A stretch of 64,000 bases of DNA from Bog-473 sp963741995 (GTDB lineage: Bacteria > Actinomycetota > Acidimicrobiia > Acidimicrobiales > RAAP-2). The notes below the pieces were generated by a model. That model saw only the letters and a program-made list of their open reading frames with translations, had not been told where the DNA came from and did not search any database. The stretch covers positions 186,001 to 250,000 of the forward strand of contig CAVUKI010000010.1 of NCBI GenBank assembly GCA_963741995.1. The letters are read 5' to 3'. Position numbers and translations under genes: made by a program. Position 1 is the stretch's first letter; every line of letters begins with the position of its first letter. This document shows, piece after piece, positions 1-8,448 of the stretch.

Positions 1-1
1 G

Positions 2-172
2 GTGACTGTGGAGCTGGGAACTGAGAGGTTCTGGGTCCTGGCAGAAGAGTTGGAGCCTGAGGCACGATCCTTGGTGTGGCCGACGATTGTCGAGCGGTCG
101 CCGGCCGCTGGGGAATTCCAGAGAGCGATCACTCGTAAAATTCCTGTGTTTGTGCTCACCCGCGAAGAATGA
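2..172 (+). CDS. Deazaflavin (F420)-dependent nitroreductase-family protein, 3' end only
   Basis: The open frame runs from the window edge to TGA at 170-172 and encodes 56 residues. The tail pattern (VTVE..., an acidic middle, then RAITRKIPVFVLTRE) matches the C-terminus of the DDN-like nitroreductase family, small F420-binding oxidoreductases common in actinobacteria. The start and most of the flavin-binding barrel lie outside the window. It ends 17 bases before the DGPF protein gene, on the same strand, so the two may share a transcript. The family call rests on this short tail alone and is only moderately sure. Confidence 0.6.
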   Translation: MTVELGTERFWVLAEELEPEARSLVWPTIVERSPAAGEFQRAITRKIPVFVLTREE

Positions 173-188
173 TGGATTGGGAGGAACA

Positions 189-530
189 ATGCGATACATG
201 TTGATGATTTGCGACGACGAGTCCGACGACCGTGGTCCCCTCGAGTTGGTACGCGATACCGAGCACGTGTCGTGGATCGAGTATCTGGACCGCCGTGGGA
301 TCTCATTCCTGGACGGAGTCCGTCTTCGACCAAGCCCCGACGCCACGAAGGTACGGTCGCGTAATGGCGAAACGTTGATCAGCGATGGGCCTTTTATGGA
401 GAGCAAGGAGCAGATCGGTGGCTTCGCTCTCATCGAGTGCGAGCACCTCGACGATGCGATTGAGGTCGCCGCCAGGCATCCGTTCGCTGGGCACGGAGTA
501 ATTGAGATTCGACCCGTCTGGGACGAATGA
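189..530 (+). CDS. DGPF/YCII-domain protein, partner of ECF42-type sigma factor
   Basis: A 113-residue protein of the YCII-related (DGPF) family. The family motif is visible as SDGPFMESKEQIGGF near residues 60-75, followed by the usual segment on averaged, ordered body parts (AIEVAARHP) and a C-terminal IEIRPV strand. I chose the ATG at 189 over upstream starts because GGAGG lies 5 bases before it and the family normally begins with MRYMLMI. Its TGA overlaps the ATG of the next gene by four bases (ATGA), so translation is probably coupled. Proteins of this family are encoded beside ECF42-group sigma factors in many actinobacteria; their biochemical role is unknown. Confidence 0.88.
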   Translation: MRYMLMICDDESDDRGPLELVRDTEHVSWIEYLDRRGISFLDGVRLRPSPDATKVRSRNGETLISDGPFMESKEQIGGFALIECEHLDDAIEVAARHPFAGHGVIEIRPVWDE

Positions 531-1792
531 CCTCCGACGTCGAGCAGGTTGTCGCCGAAGCGTTCCGGGACAGCTGGGGTCAGGTCGTCGCCACCCTGAT
601 CGGAACGACCGGTGATTGGGATCTCGCCGAGGAGTGCGCACAGGACGCCTTCACCGCGGCACTGGAAGCGTGGCCCCGCCGAGGCGTTCCAGGCGTGCCC
701 GGAGCATGGCTCATGGCGGTAGCGCGGAACCGGGCCACCGACGTGCTGAGGCGGCGGGTATCCGGCGCGGCAAAGATGAAGGAACTGGAATTGAACTCAC
801 CCGAAGGCGAGGTCGAACCCCTGGCCTCGGATGACTTCGACGATGCCGCAGTGAGCGGGGTGCAAGACGATCGGTTGCGACTGATCTTCACGTGCTGCCA
901 CCCTGCACTGCCACTCGACGCTCAAGTCGCTCTGACGCTATGCACGCTTGTCGGACTGAGCACTCCGGAGATCGCCCGAGCGTTCCTCGTGTCTGAGTCG
1001 ACCATGGCGCAACGCTTAGTTCGAGCCAAGCGCAAGATCCGAGACGCCCGTATCCCTTACCGCATTCCGCCGGCCGAGATCTTGCCGCAGCGTGTAAAGG
1101 CAGTTTTGGGCGTCGTCTATCTCCTCTTCAACGAGGGCTATTCCGCGACCAGCGGCGCCCTCCTGGTCCGGAACGACCTGATCATTGAGGCAGTACGACT
1201 GGCGCGTTTGCTGAACTCCCTGATGCCCGAGGAATGCGAGGTGGTTGGCCTGCTGGCGCTCATGTTGATGCACGACGCTCGGCGCGACGCCCGTCTGGAC
1301 GAGTTGGGCGACCTGGTCACGCTCGAGGAGCAGGACCGCACCCGCTGGGACTCCGACCAGATTGCCGAAGCAGCCATGATGTTGCGTGGAGCGATGGGAC
1401 GATCGCGTCCTGGGCCCTACCAGATTCAGGCCGCCATTGTCGCTTGTCACGCAACGGCGCCCGATGCCGCCTCCACCGATTGGAGTCAGATCGCCGCGTT
1501 GTACGAGCGTCTGGCTAACTTTGATCCCTCACCCGTGATTGAACTGAACAGGGCTGTCGCGGTAGCCATGGCCGAGGGTCCGGCGGCGGGGCTGACCATC
1601 GTTGAGTCAATCGCAGCGACAGAGCCTCTACCCAGTTACTACTTGCTTCCCGCCGTGCGTGCCGATCTCTTGAGCCGACTACACCGTTCGAAAGAGGCCG
1701 CCCGGTACTACCGCGAAGCACTAAGCCTCGCGACCTCAGACAGTGAACGACGTTTTCTCGCCCGCAGGCTGGCTGAGACGACCGCCGAATGA
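527..1792 (+). CDS. ECF42-type RNA polymerase sigma factor with C-terminal TPR-like extension
   Basis: A 421-residue ECF sigma factor. Region sigma-2 lies at about residues 10-75 (AEECAQDAFTAALEAW, then ARNRATDVLRR), and sigma-4 with its helix-turn-helix at about 130-170 (LCTLVGLSTPEIARAFLVSE). Unlike ordinary ECFs of about 180 residues, it has a helical extension of roughly 230 residues (DUF6596/TPR-like, e.g. EGPAAGLTIVESI). That extension together with the adjacent DGPF gene is the signature of the ECF42 group. No anti-sigma factor gene is adjacent, in keeping with this group, where the C-terminal extension is thought to be needed for activity. Targets usually include the DGPF gene itself; I did not identify a promoter. 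Confidence 0.9.
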   Translation: MTSDVEQVVAEAFRDSWGQVVATLIGTTGDWDLAEECAQDAFTAALEAWPRRGVPGVPGAWLMAVARNRATDVLRRRVSGAAKMKELELNSPEGEVEPLASDDFDDAAVSGVQDDRLRLIFTCCHPALPLDAQVALTLCTLVGLSTPEIARAFLVSESTMAQRLVRAKRKIRDARIPYRIPPAEILPQRVKAVLGVVYLLFNEGYSATSGALLVRNDLIIEAVRLARLLNSLMPEECEVVGLLALMLMHDARRDARLDELGDLVTLEEQDRTRWDSDQIAEAAMMLRGAMGRSRPGPYQIQAAIVACHATAPDAASTDWSQIAALYERLANFDPSPVIELNRAVAVAMAEGPAAGLTIVESIAATEPLPSYYLLPAVRADLLSRLHRSKEAARYYREALSLATSDSERRFLARRLAETTAE

Positions 1793-1895
1793 AGCATCGG
1801 CCGGTCACCGAGGACCCCTGCAGCGAGATCTCGTTCCACTGCGGAATCGCCGACCAGGAATTCCCATGCGGACCGACTAGCCAGGCCGTGTGGTC

Positions 1896-2012
1896 ATGAC
1901 TGGGGTCGCGATCGGCATTGCTTGCCTCGCCCTCACTGTGGCTGGGGTCTCGCTGGGTTTGACCATCTATCAATTGCGGAGTCAGCGAGGCCGTGATGAT
2001 GGTGACTTGTGA
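1896..2012 (+). CDS. Small single-pass membrane protein, 38 aa
   Basis: A short frame of 38 codons starting ATG ACT GGG and ending TGA. It encodes one hydrophobic stretch (VAIGIACLALTVAGVSLGLT) followed by a basic then acidic tail (YQLRSQRGRDDGDL), the layout of a small N-out or N-in single-span protein. No strong ribosome site is seen upstream, and no family is recognised. It is the only coding-like signal between the sigma factor and the DUF4386-like gene; the rest of 1793-2265 shows nothing recognisable. Confidence 0.35.
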   Translation: MTGVAIGIACLALTVAGVSLGLTIYQLRSQRGRDDGDL

Positions 2013-2265
2013 GTGCATGGACGACTTGCTGTGGCCTCGGGTCTCGCCTGCTCACGCAGGACTGGCCTTGCCGGTCCAGGCCGGTGCGTGAGCCACTCGG
2101 GCAAAGAAAACTCCGGCCGGTTGTCGAATTTGGTCCGTCCGTTCGTCAGTGAACGAACCACCGTCCTGGAATTGCACAGGTTGGCCTGGAGGGGACTGGC
2201 GTCGGAGTCGGGTTGACGGACTCTGCCGGGCGTAATCGCACTACCGAGCCGAAGGTGACACGATC

Positions 2266-3045
2266 ATGAAGAAGCAAATCGTCGGTGTTCCATCTCAGAC
2301 CGCAGTCATCGATGGCCGATCAGATCTACAGCGGGTCAAGGTGCAGGTTCAGGGAAGTTGGTTCAGGTCGCTTCCCGCCCTTGCCGGCATCAGCTACGCC
2401 ATTGCATGGATCGTCGGCCTTGCCGCCTGGCCATCGAACCTCGCCATCGACGCCTCCCAGAAGGAGGTCGTCTCTCTGTATGCGGCCCACAGGAGTGAAG
2501 CGACGGCTCAGTACCTACTGGTCGAGGGGCTGGCTGGCCTACTCCTTGGAATAGTTCTTTTTTATTGCCGTCGTCATCTCAGTCGATCTGACCGTTCGTG
2601 GAGATCCGGGGCCACGATCGCGGGAGGCGTTGTGGTTACCATTTCGCTACTGCAGTGCCTCCTGGGGTTGTTTCTCAGCTCCTCAGCGAGCAAGGGATAT
2701 CTGGGTGAGAGCGTCGACCTCTTTCAAGTAATCAATCGTCTCGATGGAGCGAAGCAGCTTGTGTTGAGCGCCTTCGTTGTGATGTTCGGCGTTCTTCTTC
2801 GAACGACGACCAACTACCCAGTTTGGCTCGGGAAGATATCGGTCATCCTTTGCTTCGCTCTCGTGGCGTCTGGACTGTCCTATCTCCTGCTCTGGAATCT
2901 ACTCGCCAGCACAGCATTCGCTTCACTTCCTATCCTCATTCTGTGGGTTGCGGGAACTGGCATCTGGTTGGGCGCAGCGAGTCAAAGGGGCTCGGTGCCG
3001 ATCACCCGCGAGGATCTCCCCGAACACCTATCCCAGGCACTGTGA
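2266..3045 (+). CDS. DUF4386-like multi-span membrane protein
   Basis: A 259-residue integral membrane protein of unknown function. After a polar N-terminus of about 35 residues there are roughly six hydrophobic spans, the first AGISYAIAWIVGLAAW, with others near residues 85-105, 115-138, 160-178, 190-210 and 215-235. Length and span layout resemble the DUF4386 family. The extracellular-type segment LAIDASQKEVVSLYAAHRSE between spans 1 and 2 also fits. The start ATG is preceded by GAAGGTG at a reasonable distance. It stands alone; the next feature downstream is a repeat and a group II intron. The family assignment is tentative, but membrane localisation is clear. Confidence 0.7.
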   Translation: MKKQIVGVPSQTAVIDGRSDLQRVKVQVQGSWFRSLPALAGISYAIAWIVGLAAWPSNLAIDASQKEVVSLYAAHRSEATAQYLLVEGLAGLLLGIVLFYCRRHLSRSDRSWRSGATIAGGVVVTISLLQCLLGLFLSSSASKGYLGESVDLFQVINRLDGAKQLVLSAFVVMFGVLLRTTTNYPVWLGKISVILCFALVASGLSYLLLWNLLASTAFASLPILILWVAGTGIWLGAASQRGSVPITREDLPEHLSQAL

Positions 3046-3141
3046 ACGAAGTCATTCAACTTGGGTCTGCCGCGCTCTGCGGAAACAGCCTTTTTCGCGA
3101 CGGCTATTCCCCAGGGTGTGAGGGTCGCGTGGGTCTTCCCA

Positions 3142-3192
3142 GAAAATGACCCGAAGATTGCCCGAAGGTCGGTGGGATCCCACGAAAATCCC
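3142..3192 (+). repeat. Dispersed repeat, copy 1 (intron-occupied)
   Basis: About 51 bases nearly identical to 42559-42608 (three substitutions and a one-base gap noticed by eye). It contains a perfect 12-base palindrome GTGGGATCCCAC at 3172-3183, followed by GAAAATCCC and then the group II intron 5' end. The second copy has no intron. Confidence 0.75.
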
Positions 3193-3736
3193 GTGCGTCC
3201 AGCAGCTCGGGGTGCCATGAGTGCAAAGGAGCAACCATGACGTAACCGAGCGAGAAGCTCACGACGACCAGCCGGTGCAAGTCCGGTCCGGGGAGACGCC
3301 AAGGTCCCCGGCAGTGAAGCCCCCCGGGGTCGGCCGAAAGGCCGGGTCCGAAGCGGGGTGGAGCAATTTGGCGGTCCGCAACATGAAGTGAAGCTTGCAG
3401 TGTCGTCATGTGGCCTGCGAAAGCAGGAGAAAGGGAGAGCCGAGCCCGTGGGATTTGGGCGAAGGCCATGGAAGGCACCTCAGATCTTGGAGCGGGTGCT
3501 CAAGAACTCCTCGGCACATGGAGCGTGGAACGTCAGACAGGCCGTCGTGGGAACTGGAGAGGCCCTCCTCGGCCCTCGTCCTGCGGGGATGCGGAGTGCG
3601 TCTGTCTATAACCGGCGATCCCGGGAAGTGGCAGGCAGTCGAGAGGGAGTCGGAGGGGGTCGTAGTAGTGATGACGGGCGGGACAACACAACCCGTTCCG
3701 AGCGAAGGACCCCTGCTTCACCGATGCACGTAGACG

Positions 3737-3767
3737 ATGCGACGGAGTAGGTCAGTGTCAGAGCGAC
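3737..3767 (+). pseudogene. ltrA: Reverse transcriptase gene of the intron, severed 5' end
   Basis: The ATG at 3737 opens a frame (MRRSRSVSER) that runs to the CTAG where the IS630-like element begins. If both IS elements and their target duplications are removed, this frame joins exactly to the codons at 6736 onward (LDQPTGAEEGG) and continues as the reverse transcriptase. An in-frame TAG at 3731-3733 bounds the start. The original protein would have been about 472 residues. Confidence 0.75.
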
Positions 3768-3769
3768 TA

Positions 3770-4980
3770 GTGCCGTGACCGGCAACGTTGGTGGGGCGCG
3801 TCCACCACTTTGATGTCTGGGTCGCGCAAAGTAGGGCCATGGCAGAACGCGTGGCAGTCAGAGACATCAGAAACGGGGAGGGACGAAAGCTCCTCTCGAT
3901 CGTGCGCCGGGGGTCGGGCTCGGTGGTGCGATGGCGAAGAGCCCAGATCGTGCTCTGGTCGGCCCAGAGGATGGACGTCCCGGCCATCGCCAAGATCGCC
4001 TTCACCTCAGAGGACCGGGTCAGAGAGGTCATCCACAACTTCAACGCCGACGGGTTCGACTCCTTGGCCGCGAAGTACTCGGGGGGACGGCCACCGAAAT
4101 TCACCCTGCCCGAACGCCGGGAGATCAAGAAGATCGCCCTGTCTCGGCCGGTCGACCACGACCTGCCTTTTTCCACCTGGAGCTTGTCCAAGCTGGCCGA
4201 GTTCCTCGTCGCCGAGGGGGTGGTCGACGACATCAGTCACGAGGGTCTGCGCGTGCTCCTCCGCGAGGAGGGTGTCTCCTTTCAAGTGATCAAGACCTAC
4301 AAACAATCCAACGACCCCGACTTCGAGGCCAAGAAGAATCGTGTCCTCGACCTCTATGAGATCGCCGATGGCTTGGCAAAACCGAAGAAGGGCGACCCAA
4401 CCGTCGTGATCTGCATGGACGAGTTCGGCCCGCTCAATCTCTTGCCCCGGCCCGGCAAGCAGTGGGCACCGAGGATCGTCAGAGGCGAGGGGTCCGAAGA
4501 ACCACGGCGCCGGCGGCGCCGGGCCACCTACACCCGCACCAAGGGGGTCCGCCACCTCATGGCCGCCTACGACCTGAACCTGGACAAGATCTACGGCCAC
4601 GTCAAGTTGAAGAAGGACCGGACGACGTTCCTCGAGTTCTGTCGCTACCTGCGCACCTTGTACCCACCGAACGTCCGCATCGCCATCGTCATGGACAACT
4701 TCAGTCCGCATCTCTCGACCAAGGTCGATTCGCGCGTTGGCCACTGGGCCGAAGCGAACAACGTCGAACTGGCCTACGTGCCGACCAACGCCAGCTGGAT
4801 GAACCGGATCGAAGCCCAGTTCCAGGCTCTGCGCTACTTCACCCTCGACGGCACCGACCACCGCTCACACGAGGAGCAGAACTCGATGATCCGCCGCTAC
4901 ATCATCTGGCGCAACCGCAACGCTCAGGACAAAACGCTTCGTGAGCTGGTCAAGCGCGCAAACGTTGCCTGATGCGGCAC
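3770..4980 (+). mobile_element. IS630-family insertion sequence
   Basis: A 1211-base element bounded by imperfect inverted repeats. The left end GTGCCGTGACCGGCAACGTT pairs with the right end whose complement reads GTGCCGCATCAGGCAACGTT. It is flanked by TA at 3768-3769 and 4981-4982, the duplication expected for IS630/Tc1-type insertion, within a CTAG target. It carries one DDE transposase gene and sits directly against the IS1182-like element. Confidence 0.88.
3839..4972 (+). CDS. IS630-family DDE transposase
   Basis: A 377-residue transposase. An N-terminal helix-turn-helix region (residues about 10-120, including AIAKIAFTSEDRVREVIHNF and SGGRPPKFT) is followed by a winged segment and a DDE catalytic core. 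The three acidic residues are visible in CMDEFGPL, IVMDNFSPH and WMNRIEAQFQAL. The ATG at 3839 gives a family-typical N-terminus (MAERVAVRDI); the frame is open a further 17 codons upstream. The gene is intact and fills its element, ending 8 bases before the right end. It is probably functional, as no catalytic residue is missing. Confidence 0.88.
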   Translation: MAERVAVRDIRNGEGRKLLSIVRRGSGSVVRWRRAQIVLWSAQRMDVPAIAKIAFTSEDRVREVIHNFNADGFDSLAAKYSGGRPPKFTLPERREIKKIALSRPVDHDLPFSTWSLSKLAEFLVAEGVVDDISHEGLRVLLREEGVSFQVIKTYKQSNDPDFEAKKNRVLDLYEIADGLAKPKKGDPTVVICMDEFGPLNLLPRPGKQWAPRIVRGEGSEEPRRRRRRATYTRTKGVRHLMAAYDLNLDKIYGHVKLKKDRTTFLEFCRYLRTLYPPNVRIAIVMDNFSPHLSTKVDSRVGHWAEANNVELAYVPTNASWMNRIEAQFQALRYFTLDGTDHRSHEEQNSMIRRYIIWRNRNAQDKTLRELVKRANVA

Positions 4981-4983
4981 TAG

Positions 4984-6735
4984 GAGACTGTTGAAATAAT
5001 CGGCAATTGGTGCTCGCGATTTGGGCGCCGATCGTCGAGAATTGGTGAGTGCAAGGACACAGCGAATCCAATCCTGAGCTACTCGACGCTGCAGCTCTTT
5101 GTCGACAGCTCGTCCCCGATGGAAGCGTCGAGGCATTTCTGGCCGACCATCGCCATGAACTGTTCCCCGACGAGATGTTCGAGGACCTGTTCCCGTCTGG
5201 TCGTGGTCGCCCTTCGATCCCAGCGGACGTGGTGGCTTCTGTCATGGTCCTCCAGGCCCTCGAGGGACTCTCGGACCGGGATGCCGCCAGGGCGCTGCGG
5301 GACCGGATCAGCTGGAAGGTGGCCTGCGGGTTGGCCCTCGACGACGAGGGGTTCGATTTCTCGGTACTCACCTATTGGCGCACCCGGCTGCGCAAGTCCG
5401 AGCACCCTGAGCGGATCTTCGATGCCGTGCGCTCGGTCATCGACGCCACCGGGGTCCTCAAGGGCAAGACCCGCCGTGCGCTCGACTCGACCCTGCTCGA
5501 CGACGCGGTGGCCACCCAGGACACCGTGACACAGCTGATCGCCGCCATCCGCCGGGTGCGCCGGGTCGTCCCGGGAGCCGACTTGGTGCCTCTGTCCGCG
5601 CATGACTACGAGTCAGCGGGCAAACCCCTGATCGCCTGGGACGATCCGGTGGCCAAGTCGGCCCTGGTCGACGAACTGGTCAACGACGCCTTGGCTCTGT
5701 TGGCCGCCTTCGAGAACGAGAACGAAGAGCCCGAAGCCACCTCGGCTCTCGGGTTGTTGGCCCTCGTCGCCGGCCAAGACGTCGAACAAGACGACGACGG
5801 CACGTGGAAGATCGCCCAGCGTGTGGCACCTGACCGGATCATCTCGACCGTCGATCCCGAGGCTCGCCACATGCACAAGTCCCGTTCTGAATATCGCGAC
5901 GGCTACAAGGCGCACATCGCCATCGAACCCGAGACCGGACTGATCACCGCCGCCGCGCTCACCCCGGCCAATACCGCCGACGGGCCGACGGGGGTCGATC
6001 TGTTGGCCGATGAAGCACCCGGACTCCAGGTCCTCGCCGATGGCGCGTATGGATCGGGCGAGACACTCAACGCGCTGGGCAAGGCCACACACCGCCGCGC
6101 CATCAAGCCCTGGCCTTTGTCAGCAGCGATCCCAGGTGGGTTCGCCCGAGACGATTTTGTCGTTGACGCGCAGGCGGGGACCGCCACATGCCCGGCCGGA
6201 CACACCGTGAGGATCACTCCCGGGCGAGCCGCTGTATTCGGGATCCGCTGCTCGGGCTGTCCACTCCGAGCGCGGTGCACAAAGGCCAAAGACGGCCGGA
6301 CACTCCACCTTCATCACCACGACGCCGAACTCGTCGAGTCTCGTCGGGCGTGGCGCGATGGTGACTTTGCCGACGACTACCGACGATGGCGTCCCATGGT
6401 CGAACGCTCCATCGCCTGGCTGGTCGCCAACGGCAACCGACGGGTCCGGTTCCGCGGCGTTGAGAAGAACCAGCTCGGGCTCTCCCATCGAATTGCCGCC
6501 ATCAACCTCCGCCGCTTGGTGAACCTCGGGCTGGAGAACGAAGGAGGGTGGCAGCTCAGACCCAGCTGACCCCGGGCGCGCAAGTCCGGGTCGTCAAAAA
6601 TGGGACCTCACCTCGGGCACTGCCCATCCTGGGTGGCCGGCTTCAACCCATTTTCACGCCGGCGCTTCGGTGCGGACATATCCCGGGCTTGCTCGACTGA
6701 AGATACGCCCCGAAAGGCGATTGTTCAACACTCTC
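4984..6735 (+). mobile_element. IS1182-family insertion sequence
   Basis: A 1752-base element with inverted ends: the left end GAGACTGTTGAAATAAT matches the complement of the right end, GAGAGTGTTGAACAAT. Both ends abut CTAG (4980-4983 and 6736-6739), a four-base palindromic target. The left CTAG is made of the last base of the IS630-like element plus TAG, so the two elements share one target site. It carries one full-length transposase gene; the 166 bases after that gene contain only the right end. Confidence 0.85.
5049..6569 (+). CDS. IS1182-family transposase
   Basis: A 506-residue transposase with the layout of the IS1182 group (DUF772-type N-terminus plus DDE domain). The N-terminal domain shows ADVVASVMVLQALEGLSDRDAA. 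The catalytic core carries ALDSTLLDDAV and GYKAHIAIEPETG, and the C-terminal glutamate lies in RPMVERSIAWLV. A zinc-ribbon-like Cys cluster (CPAGH, then CSGCPLRARC) lies between, as usual in this family. Start taken at GTG 5049; a later start is possible. No frameshift is seen, so the element may be active. Confidence 0.85.
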   Translation: MQGHSESNPELLDAAALCRQLVPDGSVEAFLADHRHELFPDEMFEDLFPSGRGRPSIPADVVASVMVLQALEGLSDRDAARALRDRISWKVACGLALDDEGFDFSVLTYWRTRLRKSEHPERIFDAVRSVIDATGVLKGKTRRALDSTLLDDAVATQDTVTQLIAAIRRVRRVVPGADLVPLSAHDYESAGKPLIAWDDPVAKSALVDELVNDALALLAAFENENEEPEATSALGLLALVAGQDVEQDDDGTWKIAQRVAPDRIISTVDPEARHMHKSRSEYRDGYKAHIAIEPETGLITAAALTPANTADGPTGVDLLADEAPGLQVLADGAYGSGETLNALGKATHRRAIKPWPLSAAIPGGFARDDFVVDAQAGTATCPAGHTVRITPGRAAVFGIRCSGCPLRARCTKAKDGRTLHLHHHDAELVESRRAWRDGDFADDYRRWRPMVERSIAWLVANGNRRVRFRGVEKNQLGLSHRIAAINLRRLVNLGLENEGGWQLRPS

Positions 6736-8124
6736 CTAGATCAGCCAACCGGTGCCGAAGAAGGAGGCGACGGCCGGGCCCACACTCGGGCCAGGGATGT
6801 CGCCCGCGACGAAGGCGTCAGTAATCTCCAAGCCCTCCAACGCGTGCTCTACCGCAGTGCCAAGCAGGACCCAACACGCAGATTCCACGCCCTCTACGAC
6901 AAGCTCACCCGCAGTGACGTGATGTGGCAGGCGTGGGTCAACGTGGCCACCAACCACGGTGCGCCCGGCATCGATGGGGTCTCTATCGACTCGATCGAAG
7001 CCGGGGGGACAGAAGGGGTCAGGTCCTTCCTCGACTCTCTCGCGGCAGAGGTGAAGGCACAGAGCTATCGCCCCCAACCCTTGCGACGGGTGAAGATCCC
7101 CAAGGCCGGCAAACCTGGTGAAACCAGGCCGCTCGGCATACCCACCCTGCGTGACCGGGTGCTCATGAGTGCGGCGAAGCTGGTCCTCGAACCGATATTC
7201 GAGGCCGACTTCAGCCCGGCCAGCTTCGGTTTCCGACCGAAGCGGTCAGCTCATGACGCGCTCGAGGTCATTCGCCAGAGTGCGAACGCAGGGGCACACT
7301 GGGTGCTCGACGCCGACATCAAGAGTTGTTTCGACGAGATCGACCAGGGCGCACTGATGGTCCTGATCGAGCGCCGGGTCTGTGACCGGGCGATGTTGAA
7401 GCTGCTTCGGAGTTGGCTGCGGGCCGGGATCATCGAAGGAGGCGTCTACTCAGACGTCTCGTCGGGAACTCCACAGGGTTCTCCGATCTCACCGTTGCTC
7501 TGCAACATCGCCTTGAGCGTCCTCGATGAGGAACTGACCAAGGCGAGACGCCAGACAGGAAAGCTCATCAGGTTTGCCGACGACTGGGTCGTCCTCTGTC
7601 CGACAAAGGAACGAGCTGAGACGGCCCGATCCATTGCCGAGACGGTGCTGGCCACACTCGGGCTGCGCCTGCATCCCGACAAGACCAGGATCGTCCACCT
7701 CAGCGGTGGGGCAGAGGGCTTCGATTTTCTGGGTTTCCACAATCACATGTGCGAGTCCGTGAAATGGCCGGGCCGGTACTACCTCCAGAAATGGCCGTCG
7801 GACCGGGCCATGGCCTCCATCAGGGCCAAGGTCAAGGAGATGTCCCAACGTCGATTCACCGGGTCATCGCTCGACGCAGTGGTTGATCGGCTCAATCCCG
7901 TGCTGCGGGGCTGGGCTGGCTACTTCCGACATGGAAACTCATCGAAGAAGTTCGCCATAGTCAACAGCTACGTCCACCAACGGATGGCGATCCTGGCCAG
8001 CAACAAGCACGGGCTCTCGGGACGCAACTGGGCCACCCGGTTCAACTATGGGTGGCTCACGAGCCTCGAGATCTACCGGCTGAGTGGAACCGTGGACTAC
8101 AGGACTGCGCATGCACCGCGGTGA
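6670..8124 (+). CDS. ltrA: Group II intron reverse transcriptase/maturase, N-terminus replaced by IS sequence
   Basis: Encodes the intron protein that splices the intron RNA and copies it into DNA. The frame opens at GTG 6670 inside the IS1182-like right end, so the first 22 residues come from the IS; native sequence begins at LDQPTGAEEGG. RT blocks are clear: GAPGIDGVSIDSI, PLGIPTLRDRVLMSAAKLVL, FGFRPKRSAHDAL, SGTPQGSPISPLL and the catalytic FADD (normally YADD) near residue 302. The maturase X domain follows (LNPVLRGWAGYFRHGNS). No HNH endonuclease domain is present, as in class C introns. Everything downstream of the junction is intact, so activity from the new start is possible but unproven. 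Confidence 0.88.
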   Translation: MRTYPGLARLKIRPERRLFNTLLDQPTGAEEGGDGRAHTRARDVARDEGVSNLQALQRVLYRSAKQDPTRRFHALYDKLTRSDVMWQAWVNVATNHGAPGIDGVSIDSIEAGGTEGVRSFLDSLAAEVKAQSYRPQPLRRVKIPKAGKPGETRPLGIPTLRDRVLMSAAKLVLEPIFEADFSPASFGFRPKRSAHDALEVIRQSANAGAHWVLDADIKSCFDEIDQGALMVLIERRVCDRAMLKLLRSWLRAGIIEGGVYSDVSSGTPQGSPISPLLCNIALSVLDEELTKARRQTGKLIRFADDWVVLCPTKERAETARSIAETVLATLGLRLHPDKTRIVHLSGGAEGFDFLGFHNHMCESVKWPGRYYLQKWPSDRAMASIRAKVKEMSQRRFTGSSLDAVVDRLNPVLRGWAGYFRHGNSSKKFAIVNSYVHQRMAILASNKHGLSGRNWATRFNYGWLTSLEIYRLSGTVDYRTAHAPR

Positions 8125-8134
8125 ACGGTGTCGG

Positions 8135-8169
8135 GAAGCCGTGTGCCGGAGAACGGCATGCACGGTTTG
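8135..8169 (+). ncRNA. Group II intron domain V
   Basis: The sequence folds as the catalytic domain V hairpin: AAGCCGUG, bulge, UGCCG, a GAGAA loop, CGGCA, UG bulge, CACGGUUU. It begins 10 bases after the reverse transcriptase stop codon, the usual position. Confidence 0.85.
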
Positions 8170-8448
8170 AAAGGGGGCCGCTGGGGAGGTTGACGCCATT
8201 TTGCGGGGGCTGCTGGTCCCGGGCCGGTGTGCTGTGAAGCCACCACCATGGCCTGGTCGGGACCTCAACCGCAGCGAGGGTGGACAACTGAACCAGCGGC
8301 CTACCTCACACGTATTCAAAATTCTGTGTCACGTGTCGCTTTCCTGTTCACAGTGGATAGTGCTGTATTACCCCAGCTAGAGGCCAAAATCGGACGAACT
8401 CGATCAGTCCGTGAAATCCAGTTAGACGGAACAAATGGGTGTCATCAC

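Larger units (their letters stand above)
3193..8220 (+). mobile_element. Group II intron (likely class C), interrupted by two IS elements
   Basis: The 5' end is placed at GTGCGTCC (3193), matching the GUGYG consensus. It is followed by bacterial group II domain I sequence (GTGCAAGTCCGG, GAAAGGCCGGG) to about 3736, then a split reverse transcriptase gene in domain IV, domain V at 8135-8169 and a domain VI-like stem. In that stem GGGGCCGC near 8175 pairs with CUGCUGGUCCC near 8210-8220. The 3' end is not resolved to the base and is given as about 8220. Removing the two IS leaves about 2.06 kb, a normal size for an intron whose protein lacks an endonuclease domain. Insertion just downstream of a perfect palindrome fits the class C habit of targeting stem-loops. 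Confidence 0.8.

Noticed and set aside
6670..8124. Reverse transcriptase as part of a retron or diversity-generating element
   Set aside because: It has group II RT and maturase X features, lies just upstream of a clear domain V, and there is no template/variable repeat pair or msr-msd-like RNA.
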